NCBI RefSeq assembly: GCF_910596095.1
Contig: NC_056534.1
Coordinates: forward strand, 38,140,088-38,204,087
DNA: 64,000 nucleotides
DNA from: Thunnus maccoyii
Taxonomy: Eukaryota; Chordata; Actinopteri; Scombriformes; Scombridae
Direction: 5' to 3'
A program made the translations under genes and the position numbers. The notes under the pieces were generated by a model. It searched no databases. It was not told where the DNA came from and saw only the letters and a program-made list of their open reading frames with translations. How positions within the stretch are numbered: position 1 is the stretch's first letter; each line of letters opens with the position of its first letter. Shown one piece after another: positions 1-22,702 of this stretch.

Positions 1-1341
1 TGATCTCTGTTCAAATATACCTTTTCAACCAAACAACAGCCATCCAGTAATTATTCACTGCAAAGTGAAGCCAGATCGTTTGTCTTTGCCTCAGGAAAAC
101 ATTAAGCAAATATAGCAGTATTTGTTTCTCAGTAGTTAAGTGAAGCGATGAGTAACAACCTTAACAGCTGCTTGTGAAATAAGAGACATTTTGTGTCCTG
201 CAGTTAAACTTTTAAGTGGAAAATATTTACATATTCATAGATTCTGAATTTTTCAAGGAGGGAGAAGAGAGTAGATGCCATTTTAAGGATTTTTAACAAG
301 GTAACTTGTCAGGCTGTTAATTATTGCAAGCAGAGGATTTTTATGAATAATGATAAAACATGTCTGGGGGGGGGGGGGATCTTTAAAAGACCATATGCAT
401 CCTGGCAGGGATTAGTGGCAGCTACAGCAGTGAGGGCCTCCTTCAACTGTTAACTCTCAGTTTATGATATGAAATGAACCATAAAAACTGTTGAAGTGGG
501 CTCAGGTGGAAACTGATCATGTTTCTGCTTCAGCCGTTCCAGCCTGGTCTGCAGTGGAAAGAGGACTAAACAGAGACAAGCTGGGAGGAGTTTTTGTGTC
601 CTTTTGACTGAGAGCTTTTGATTGATGGAGAGAGGGAGGACTAGAGGGATTAGAGGAGTCCCATACTGCATAAAGCTTTGTAACGGTGCATGAAGGGCGT
701 GTTTGGGGTAAATAGAATTAACGCAGCCTTCGTCAAACACGGCTACTGAAGAAGTGACGTCAGTGAGACAGTTATTAGGAAATTAATCATCCACTTTCTG
801 GGCACGCAAGAGCATGCATATGTAAATACTGCAAGTGTGCGCATAGTCACATGAGTGTAAACATGCATTAGTGCGTGTGTTTGTGCCTTCAAACAGTCCC
901 ACAAGAGTCACACACCCTTGAGGGTCTTTTATAACAGCAGACAAACAAGTTATTTATTTGCAGTCTTTTCATCTTCAGTATCAATCTGACAAACTCTGTT
1001 TCAGCAGCATTTTAATGAAATCGCTCCGGGAGAAAAAACTAGTTTACATGCATTTAGATTTATGATTTAGACATTTAGCACACAAGCGAATCCAGATTGA
1101 TTCACAGCGTTCATAGGAATATATATACTATACAATACAATCAAATCATCTCAGACTCGTAAATAACATGCCACTAACAGTGAGAAGTGCAAAGGTCATG
1201 ACCTAAGTGACCCAAGTGAGCCTGTGACTGTTATTAAGTGAAAAAGCCTTGAAAACAAATATGATGAGAGAGTTGAAGGGTTTTCATGAAAACGTGCTGG
1301 TTTAAGTTATAATAAACTTATTTTTGCATCTCTTGATCCAG
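1..1341 (+). other. Upstream intron of kit (no exon seen)
   Basis: This stretch precedes the first recognisable kit exon, whose acceptor AG is at 1340-1341. I see no Ig-like coding segment or other gene on either strand. It is AT-rich with a short G run at about 366-379 and one consensus cAMP-response octamer (TGACGTCA) at 755-762. Exons 1-3 of kit (signal peptide and Ig domains 1-2) must lie further left, outside the window. Confidence 0.6.
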
Positions 1342-12225
<10,884 letters not shown>

Positions 12226-12418
12226 CACACACACACATGCACACACACACACGCACATACACACACATATCTGCACATACATATGAAACATACAACCCCC
12301 CCTACCTCCCTGGTCATTCTCTCCCTTTGCTGCACAAACTAAAAGAGCCAAATAAAACACTGTCAACTACTAACAACACATTCATTCAAACTCATTCTCA
12401 ACCGCTGGCCTTTCTGCA

Positions 12419-12478
<60 letters not shown>

Positions 12479-12859
12479 TGTATATACAACCCCGCACTAG
12501 GCTCTCACTACTGGCCTCTATCTAATCTCCCCATTTGATCTCTGTGGTAGGTATTTAAGGTGCACGTCTATATAAAGCAGACTCCAGCTCTAGCTGCCCA
12601 TCAGATACATCAGCCATCAGCGGTGGGAGGAGTTCTGGCTTGCAGTCGGCCTTAAAGATTAAATTTTAAGATGCTCTGGGGAAAACAGAGACTACGAGAT
12701 GGGCACTGACGGGAGTAAACACTTGACCTTGGGAGATGATATTGGACTGAGGAAAAGCAGCAGAGTGGGTGCTCTGGACTACGACGGTTCTTTGGCTCAG
12801 ATTTGTCTCCCATCTTACAGGAATAATTTGATTTCATTTTGGTAAATAAACTTACATTC

Positions 12860-13080
12860 AGAGTCTTAGATTAGAAGATAGATGCCACTCTCATTTCTGT
12901 GCATTAAGTCTGGAGCTGTAGCGAGCAGCTAGTTAGCTTAGCTTAGCATAAAGACTGGAAACACAGGGAAACAGAAGGTAACATAGGCTGCATACCTGCA
13001 CCTCTTAAACTCACTGATTCATATCTTCTTAGTTTAATCTGTGGAAAAAAGTAACTGAGGATTGTGTGTGGGACTATTTC
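12860..13080 (+). mobile_element. Dispersed teleost repeat, left copy of an inverted pair
   Basis: Contains TTAGCTTAGCATAAAGACTG, then GGAAACACAGGGAAACAG, and ends near GGGACTATTTCATGGCAGG, all typical of a common fish non-autonomous repeat. A second copy in the opposite orientation sits at 13690-13935. Confidence 0.55.
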
Positions 13081-13084
13081 ATGG

Positions 13085-13455
13085 CAGGAAGCAGTGACTA
13101 TAGACTGTAATAAATAATGGATATAGCCACCATGACATCACCCGTTGGTTTGTGGACTCCCGTTTTGAAGCCTTGACTGTTGTCATCTTGGATTTATGGA
13201 GCTAGAAGTGAGCAGCCTTAAATTTAAAATTTAATCAGGTGAGTTATATTCACCGTACAGTTGTCATGAAAGAGGAAATTATCTATACAGACCAAAACCG
13301 TCGTTGCACCAGGCTGTGAACATGTTTATTTGTGCTGTAAAGTGGGGCATTTGAACATGACGGTCTACAGGGATTTCGGAGCCAGCCTCAGGTGGCCGTT
13401 TGAGGAAGTGTAATTGTTGGCATTGGCTTCATTTTTAAACCCCAGAGATTGCCGC
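13085..13455. mobile_element. MITE nested between the inverted repeat copies
   Basis: Contains CCACCATGACATCACCCGTT and TTTGTGGACTCCCGTTTTGA, followed by TTATCTATACAGACCAAAAC. I recognise this as a frequent teleost non-autonomous DNA element. No protein is encoded. Confidence 0.5.
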
Positions 13456-13689
13456 TTGGCAGTGACTTAATCCTGTAGACTCTGCTGGTTGCCTGGCAAC
13501 CTTATTTGAACTAATTTAGCATTTTATTTCTTCCTTTTGAGAATTAATGCAAGTTTTGCCTGTTCAACAAACACATCTTGTGTTGCTATTTTGAATAAGA
13601 GAACCTGGTGTTATAAATGTTTGGGCTTTTTTTTCTCTAATTAGCTTAAATATTAGCATGTATGAGCATAACTAGTGTGTGTTTGCCTG

Positions 13690-13935
13690 CTGAATAAACC
13701 TAACAGTATCACAGTCAGTCCAGTAAGGCACTGCACCCGGCCAATAAATAGTCCCACAACTACTTCCCTTTTTGTATTGATTTAACAAACCAGATAGAAC
13801 ATGTTTATTAGATTTAGAGGTGCTAGTAGGTAGATTTTGTTACCTTTGGACAGACAACAACAAACTACCTGTTTCTCTGTTTCCAGTCTTTATGTTAAGT
13901 TAAGATAATCATCTCCTGGTTTCTATTTCATGGAC
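13690..13935 (-). mobile_element. Dispersed teleost repeat, right (inverted) copy
   Basis: The complement reads GGGACTATTTATTGGCCGGG, then CCAAAGGTAACAAAATCTAC and CATAAAGACTGGAAACAGAG, the same words as the + strand copy near 12.9 kb. Together the two arms could fold into an imperfect hairpin with a loop of about 0.6 kb. Confidence 0.55.
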
Positions 13936-14839
13936 AGACATGAGATCATCTCTTCTAAACTATCACTTTAAAAAATCTTAATTTACTGAAACAGATGAAC
14001 AAATACTGAGAGGCTGTCAACATGAGTCAAAGTAAAACTGTTTTTTTATGTTTTTTAATACCATGTGATATGTTTTCTTTATCAAGTATAATAAATGAGC
14101 CATAGCAACGTGGCATGTAAGTGATGACTCCTAATAAAAAAAACAAAGCCATAAGTTACAGAAACTGTGCGTTTAGCTTTGAATACTGTGACTTAGAAAA
14201 GACTCGATGGTGTTTTGCTGTCTGTATTTTTAGCTTTAGTTTAGTCTCCTTAGCAAAGCCACTGGCATTTAGGACTGACTGTGTGTCCTCTATACTTGAT
14301 TTATGTTAAACATGTATGCAATGTAAATACAATAGAGATGTGCCTTTTAGATTTTTCTTTTTTTTTGTAATACTGGCTGCATTTGTTGGTGAAGCAGTTA
14401 TCGTTGAGAGCAGTCGGAAGAGCTTCTGTGCTCTGGTTTTGAGATTCGTGCAGTTTTGATACAGTTGGTTGACTTGTAATAATAAAGAAAGTACCTGTGA
14501 TGGTAAAACAGACTTAAAGTGTCTCTTTCCTCTCTGTGTCTCTTTACTCATCTCTGTGAAACAAGACAGAGTGTCTACAGTCATGCTACAGGTTGGACAA
14601 CTTTGGGCAAATTCAAAATTTGACCTGATGACAAGAAAGTCCTGAGCAAAACTGTTAAAACTTCATCCTCAGAGAAAAACATCAATTATTGTCCAAAACT
14701 TTGTAATTTCAATAGTTGTCAAAACCACAAATGTGGAGCTCATGATAGCACTAGTGCACCAGTCAGAGGATCACCAGTCGGGTCCATCAACTGGGAAACA
14801 AACCAAAACACAACAGAACCGCTGAAGACGAGTCACGTA

Positions 14840-16736
14840 TAATATTTGCAACTGTTTTTATTTTCAAATTGACCAAGAGGGGAGAGAGGGTTATAATAAT
14901 AGCAAACATTTTGCTTCAAAATATTGATTATTACATTTGACTTTGGGGTAGATAAAGGAGCACAGTTCAAGAGCAGAAGAAGGGATATACATACATACAG
15001 TACAGGTAAGCATAGCACCGTTTTACACTGAATACTGGTGTTCTTAGCTTTGTGTATGTGTACAGTATTATACTAGAACTAGGACTCTTCAGAACCAAAT
15101 TGTGTCGTGGACAGGTGATCTGTGTGTCTCTGTGGAGGGGAGGGGGGGCCTCGCTGTCTTTTTCAAATATCCTACACCTCGACGTTCGACAACTTTTAAA
15201 CTCTTTTCCCGACCAGATGATGTCAGAAAGTTATTGCAAAATAAAAAAAACAAACAAACAGACAAACAAAAATAAAGTTTGTATTGGTGAAACATTCAGC
15301 GGTTCTTTTAAAACCTGTAAATAAGATTCTAAGGTTCTGTATGTGGATGCTTGCAGTGACAAACATGCCTTTCTTTTACTCCCCTCGTTTTCCTTCATCA
15401 CAAAGCCTGTCAAAGGTTTTTCCATAATCAATAGTTACAACATCCATTAGTCTCTTTAAAAACACCTTTACATTCTTTGGGCTGGGTATCAGTGACACAT
15501 ACTCAAACTATAAACATTTCAACAAACCCAATAGAGTGATGCTGTAAACACACACTAGTCTATAGATGGGTGATGGGTGGAAGACCTTCCTCTCATCTCC
15601 ACGGTTACTATTTGAGACCGGTCCGGCGTGTCGTTACTGTGATAAGTGCTTGTTGAGCAGTCTGTCATTGTAAAACAATAACAGCAGCCATCTTTCTTCA
15701 TAGCCTGACTGGTGACCAATGCTCTGCATTGCCTGACATCCAGTCACACATCAGTTTCCATATGAAAATAGAATGGGGTTACAGTGACAGTTAACATGCA
15801 TACAAATGCTCTCTCTCACACACAAACATGTATTCAAGTTGAGCCGTCCCACACACGGGCTTGCAGACGTCTGAGCCCAACCGGAGAGGAAGTTTCTTGA
15901 ATATTACAATTATTTCTTTATACTGCAACGCAAGAACTGATTGGCTATCGCCAGGGGAAACCAATACTGACCCCCGAGTGATACAAGAAGTAGGATCAAG
16001 ACGAGGAGACGCTATATTCGCACGTAGTGCAAACATACACACACGCACATGCACACGCACGCACACACACACTCCTCTACACTCTGAGACGAAACACATT
16101 CTGAATGCTCCTTTGCCAACCGTTACGCTTCCTCCAATCTGAGGCTTTTCTGTTTGATATGGCTTACAACTGCGACACAGAGGCTGAGCTCCGATCCAAC
16201 TGTGAATTAAACATGGACGTGAGGCCAGCCCTGCTTTGAACTGCTGTTTGAGAACTGAAAGACAAGAGAACTAAACTGCATGAAGGTTTCTGAGGCCTAA
16301 GAAGAGAAAGAAGGATGAAACACTGATGATACAGAAGACCATGAGACGGTTCTTAGAAATGCAGGATCGCTGGTTCAATGTGGTCTGACAAGAGTTCCTC
16401 TATAACCCCCCCCCCCCCATCAATAATCATAAAATAATGAAGAAAAATAGCACTTTTTTTTTAAAACTCTCCTCTTCAGACGCTTCCCTTTCCATTTCTG
16501 TTTTGATAAGTAAACAACAAGGAAGGCTCTAAGAAATCTAGGTCAAATTTTTCTTCAGTCACCACACCCTTTGTGACACTTCTTCCTCTGGTCTTTGCAG
16601 CATCACTGTCTAATCCTTCCCGGTCTGGATCCAGACTGAGGCAGACGCAAAACTTTCCACATTCCTGAGAATACAAGTACCATCCAGCAACTTCAAAACC
16701 CTTACTAAGTCAATTATTGTAAGACACAAGGGGCAT

Positions 16737-16774
<38 letters not shown>

Positions 16775-17913
16775 GACCAGACACTCATGCACACAAAGAT
16801 TGTATTCTCAAAAACACACACTAGCTCACAGAATCACACCACAGTTTACAAACAACTAGGTCTTGACAGTGATTTACTGTACACAACCACATCAAGTGCT
16901 AAAGTTTCAGGAGGTCGAGGATATACTGTTTGTTACGTATAGGGCTCTCTGACTGTTCAAAAATAATCCCTTCTATATACACACGCATCAACTTTATTAG
17001 GGGTAATATCTTTTTGGAAAATATATACGCCTTTGAGTAGTCTGCTCAAAAAAAAAAACAAAGAAAACATAATGGACTATGTTATTGGCACTTGGAATCA
17101 CTAAACCCGTTATACGTACAGTGATCATCAGTTGAACTGTCATCTAGTTGCTTGCTTAACATAATTTGTACTTGCAAAGTTAAAAAGAGCCGTTTTTGTC
17201 TCAGAGACAAAGTGTTTAAAAACACAATTTCCACAAAAAAAAAAACCCAAGCCCAACCTTTTTTTTTTTTTTTTTTTTAAACAAACCGACAGAACTTTAA
17301 AGCCTTATCCTGGACTTCTTTTTTTTTTTTAGAGAAGGGGGGAGGAGGGGAGAATGGGGTCTGAGAGAGCACGTTGTTGCTCCATCTTTGACCAGAAAAC
17401 ACTTGAACAAAGTAAAAAGTCATTTTTCAAAAGCGACTAATAAAAGCTTACACAGTTATTCTTTCCATGCAATCATATAAAATACTACATTTCTGTTTCC
17501 TGTTAGGCTATATTGGATATTTACAAGTTTTTCTTTTATCATACAGTAAATCTGTACAAGGTCAGTCCACCTTTGACACACCTTCCAAAAAAAAAAAAAA
17601 AAGAGTCTGTCGTTACCATGGCGATAAGGTGTTCTCTGGATTTTTGTTAAGTTTCCACGGAGACTGGAGCTCCCTCACAACCCCACCTCAGATGAGGGAA
17701 AGGGGGATTTGAATCCATCCTGTTGCCATGGTGACAATCTTTGGTGAGTTCCTTGTGGACTCACTTGGTTTCTCCTCTTTCCTATGATTGGTTTCTTTCA
17801 GATGGAGGAAGGGAGGATCTGAAGAGGGGGGGGGGGAGGAAGTTTGTGACAGCCAGACAAACAAAACAAACGTAGGCAGCAGTAATCCCTTCAGAGTTTC
17901 TATTCCCGGGACT
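14840..17913 (-). other. Probable clock 3' UTR
   Basis: No open coding sequence lies between the clock stop and this point. The complement of TTTATT at 14857-14862 gives AATAAA, a suitable polyadenylation signal about 3 kb after the stop; long 3' UTRs are usual for CLOCK. It holds homopolymer A/T runs (17041-17056, 17240-17278, 17321-17330, 17586-17603), a C run near 16408 and a CA repeat at 16741-16773. The end is inferred; the transcript may come close to, or overlap, kit's. Confidence 0.45.
16741..16773. repeat. (CA)n microsatellite
   Basis: About 16 CA units in the presumed clock 3' UTR. Confidence 0.9.
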
Positions 17914-18070
17914 TTACTGCGGTTGGCTGCTGACGCTGTCAGTCCTGTGTGATGATGAGGCTTTCTGCTGTTTCTGGGGTTGTGGTTTGAGCTGCTGCTG
18001 GTGCCTCTGGTGGTGAGATTGTTGTTGCTGCTGCTGTTGTTGTTGTTGCTGCTGCTGTTGCCGCTGCTGC

Positions 18071-18121
<51 letters not shown>

Positions 18122-20362
18122 GGTTGTGGTTGCTGTTGGTGTGTCGCCTGGGTGAAGGTGCCCTGTTGTTGGAGTGGGAAAGCTGCCTGCAGAATCAGCT
18201 GGGTAGACTGGTTGCTATGGAGAAGACGAGTGCCCTGACAGAACAAGAGAGCAAATGTATTAGAAAAATAAGCCATGAACACATTCAGATTCTGTAGTTA
18301 TAGTTCATAATTACTAACTGTAGAATAAATATAACCCTAATAAAACATAAATAACATCATATCTGTCCTTACAGACACCTCTTTAAATCAACACTATCTG
18401 CTGCCCTCTGCTGATACCTGTAGAAACTGCTGTTGTTGCTGCTGCCCCTGCTGGCCGCTCTGAGCCACTACAGCCGTCTGGTTTTGGCCGTCGGGCTGAC
18501 CTTGTGGAGGTTGGGCTGGCTGAAGAGTCAGAGTCTGGGTTTGTCCTCCCTGCTGAAGGGACACACCAGTTAATAATGGAGAAAAAAAAACAAGGAAGAT
18601 CTTCTCAGCAATGTTTCTTTTGTGATATTTTAGGCAGTGGGAGATAAACCAGCATCCTCTTCACATCTTTTAATTATCTGTTCTTAATAATATTTCTGTA
18701 CAGACAGACTGAAGGTGATGGATCATATATCATATAAACTTTGTAAACTTCTAGTCTCTTGTCCTTTTCATTTGAGTCATTGAAGTTTCAAGGAGTTGAC
18801 AAGACTAAAGCAACTTTAAACAAAAAGACGTTTTTCAGACCACACTGCTCTATTTTCTTGATTTACCATCAACTCACTATATTTTCTTTTCAACCTTTCA
18901 AGACTTAAAATATTCAGAGGAGATTATCTGAGCAAACAAGCAGATTTTCCCCACAAATTCAACAGGCTCTAAAATGTCTCTTCAACACTCTCACGGCCTC
19001 CAACTATAACCACAGTCTGTTGGCGCTGAGCAGCCTCACACATGATGGATGAGCTCTAATGAGACTAGAGCTCATTCCTCAACGTAGGCAGATACACTTT
19101 CTTTAGTTTCTTCTATGTCTCACACAGCTTTGTCCTTACCTGTTGCCCACCGAAGGGGTTGTATGCGGTGACCACCTGTCCCATGAACATGGAGGTGGGT
19201 ACCATGACTGCGCCACAAGCCATTGGAGCTGTTACGAGTTTGGTCACCAGCTGCTGCCCTGCTGGAAACCTGGAGAGAGTGAAATGGAGAAAAAGGAGGT
19301 TACTGCACCAGCTGGGTTTCAGATGGGTTTTCTGCTTACTAAGGAGAGCTGCTTCTCGTCCTCTTACCGGATCTGTCGGTCCTGTGTGAAGGTGGCCACG
19401 GCTGTGCCTTGCTGAGTGTTGTTCTGCGGCAGGCTGGTGCTGATCTGCAGCACGTTGGGCTGCCCCGGCTGGGAAATCATCATGGTGTTGTAGAGTGGGG
19501 CAGAAACAGAGCCCTGGGGCTGGGCCTGCGGAGGCTGCTGAGGCTGGCGTTGGGGCTAGAGAGAGACAACATGTGGGGAGGGAAAGAAGAGTTTCTTCAA
19601 AAAAGCAAAGGATATATTTTTATGAATTTAATATACATGGATGTTCAATCACTCAGCACCCCTGAACGTGTTAGATCACATCTCATGTAAAGAAAAGTGT
19701 AACTGCAGCTACCGAGGACCAGTCTGTAAAGGCTTCCTGCTGTTTTCTTTGTTTTGTGTTTACACAAACACACAGAAGGTTCACACTCGTATGTGTCTGT
19801 TGTGAGAGAGATTTAAATAGTTAAATATCATTTGATGCATTTTCTTGTTTATATTATATATGTTACAAATGTTTTCAAACTATGTTTGTTCTCAATGTGA
19901 TGATCCCAGTCACACTGTGGTTGATGACTAGTTGACCTCTGACCTCTGGGGTTAGCTGCAGATGTCTTTGCCTCCAGCCAGCTGTTTTAGACATTGTGGG
20001 GATCATGAGGTACCCAGACCAGCTCATTTGATGGATGTCCTTGTTTCAAGTCATGGACCATTAGGTCTCTGTGCCATCATCATATGACCATATTTGTCCA
20101 TTGAAGGACCTGAGTCTTGAACTTTGCTTCTGGAAAGGTATAAAGTGCTTTGGTTTGTGCTCAATCTTTAGAGAGAGAGAGAGAGAGGGCCGGCTGAACA
20201 GAATGCTTTCTCTCCACAAATACAAGATAAGATAAGATTGTATTTTTGTTTTGTGTTTTGTGTATTTGGACATTTGCATAATTGTTACTGATTGTTACTG
20301 TATTGTAGAGTGTCTTCAACAAGTAACAATGTTTAATGCTTTCTGTGAGTAGACTCAGTTAC

Positions 20363-20409
<47 letters not shown>

Positions 20410-21296
20410 AGACTCTGGTTTCCATGCAGCTCATATGAAAGACATTTTGCTTTTTACTTCTCTCCTCCTGACTGGACATTGGAATCATGTGACGATGGTT
20501 CTTTGAATGAAAATATTCACTTTTTATCAGTTTTTCATTGTTATTTTTTATCCATCAAATAAATGGATTCTTTTTAACGCTGGGAGTCAGTGCAGGTCAT
20601 TTCTTTATGAAATGGGACTGATTTCAATACATGGAAATATGTTCATGTGCTGTGTAGGACAGAGTATAAACTGTAATACTGTAATATTATAATAGTTTTA
20701 GTAGTAAATCAACATAATAAACAGTTTTACTCCAACAGGAAATGATACAATGCTCGGCCCATCAAATCTCAACCAAACTGAAACTGTAGAATAACTGACA
20801 ATAAAAACTTCTTCCTCTATTTCTGTCCATCAACGAGACACTTTGAATAAACTTAGTTTTGTCTTTTTTTAGTGTGAACACTTTGATTTTTATATGTAGT
20901 ATGAATGTTTAGGTGCTGCCTTTGTCCTGACTCTGTTTTGAATTAACATTATTGTGAAATGACAAGCAGATCATTATTTCTCAATAGAGTACGGGGGGGT
21001 GGGTGAGGGGGGGGGGGACGGGGTGACGGGGGGGGGGGGGGTCTCCAGGCTACGGTAAATATGACAGTTTGTGTTTTTCAGTCTCTCACATGATCACTCT
21101 CTATCAGCCCGCCCTGTGGCTGCAAACATTACAACTGTGTTTTGTGTAGTTTGTGAAATTGTCCAAAAAAATGTGACCAAAAGTGTCAAAGTTCACATCA
21201 GATTAGTGAACTGAGAGGACACTGAATACTGTCTGAGCTAATTTAAATGAAATGAAGAGAAAAATAAAATGACAAATGATTTTCACTGAGCATGTC

Positions 21297-21344
<48 letters not shown>

Positions 21345-21375
21345 GAGTGTGTGTGTGAGTGTGTGTGAGTGTGCG

Positions 21376-21438
<63 letters not shown>

Positions 21439-22668
21439 CTCACCTGTGCGAGGGCGTTGGTCTGTTGCTGCAGGCTCTGCTGAGGAGGAGGAGGAGCCTG
21501 CTGCTGGATGGTGAGCTGCTGAGTTCCTGAATGGACAGGGTTAACTGCCGTTTGCTGCACTTGATTGGTCAAAGTAGTCGTCTGCTGGACCGCCCCCACC
21601 TGAGGGAGCTGCACGTTCATCGCCCCCCCCTGCTGCTGCAACAACATCTGTAAGGATGGAAATATCCACAGTCAGGTCAAAGTCATCTGTCTGTCCAGGT
21701 TCACACTGTATGCAGTTATTTTTATGCATTTATTTGCCCGGTCTAAAAATGTGATTATTATAATAACAGAATAATTTACTGGGGAAAAAAAAAAACTTAA
21801 CAGCGTGCAAACTCACGTGGTAAATTCTATTCTAGTCTATTAGTGCTGTTCCCTCTGAATAGAACTAAAATAATACATAATGCATGATTGTAGATGTAGG
21901 TCGAAGCCAGGTACAACAAGAGAAAAAGACAAACAATACACCTAGTGATCTTTTAAAGAAAGCTTTCATGCTAGCTTTGTCCCAGTGAGTCGGAGCGAAA
22001 CCGAAGAGCTACAACTTAGTTCTTCATCTTTCCAGCATCAATGCTGTGAGAAAGAAACTAAGGAGGCTGCAACCTTTCCATTTCATTATCTCTCTGATTT
22101 ATTGTTGAAAAACATATTTTTTCCAGTAAAAGGTCATACTATTTTATCATATGTAGTCTGTGGTCTGTGTCTTTCTTCTGCCCAACTCTAACTGAATAAG
22201 ACTGAGGACAGAGACAAAGACAGATGAGAGAGGAGAGAAATAAAATGAGGGAAGAGAACATTTTAGATGATGACACCAAACATTAGAACTGTTTCATTTC
22301 AGTCAACGCACTGTGGACTAAATGTAATTCATATACAACAAGCAGACTCACCTGTATGCCCTGTCCTTGGACTCTCTGCAGCTGCTCTTGGATGTGTCTC
22401 AGCTCCTCCTGCTGTCGCTGAATATTGGCCTGAATCATTCTGGTCCTTTGCTCCAGCTGCTCCTTTAGGTGCTGCATGGCATTCACCTGCGCTGTGAACT
22501 CCATCACCGGCTGCAGGTGGAGAGAAAAGAAACAGGTCACTGACTTCAGCAGTATTAACTACATGTAGACGCAGTTAAACTCCACAGAACGTCGTCTTCA
22601 TTCTTACCTGGACATTTGTCTGCAGCTGCTGTGGTTGTTGTTGTTGCTGCTGCTGCTGTTGCTGTTGC

Positions 22669-22702
<34 letters not shown>

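Larger units (their letters stand above)
12226..14500 (+). other. kit 3' UTR and flank
   Basis: No coding sequence follows the kit stop at 12223-12225. CA repeats occur at 12227-12266 and 12419-12476. AATAAA polyadenylation signals on the + strand lie at 12351, 12845 and 14481; the last is followed by GT-rich sequence. Mammalian KIT has a long 3' UTR, so any of these could be used, and the inverted repeats at 12.9 and 13.8 kb may be transcribed. The choice of end is unresolved. Confidence 0.4.

Noticed and set aside
755-762. CRE octamer TGACGTCA in a kit intron (also 34078-34085)
   Set aside because: Two occurrences in 64 kb are close to chance, and no supporting motifs surround them.
17980-18297. 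Leucine-rich open frame on the + strand
   Set aside because: Complementary shadow of the CLOCK CAA/CAG repeat; the - strand frame is supported by splice sites and homology.
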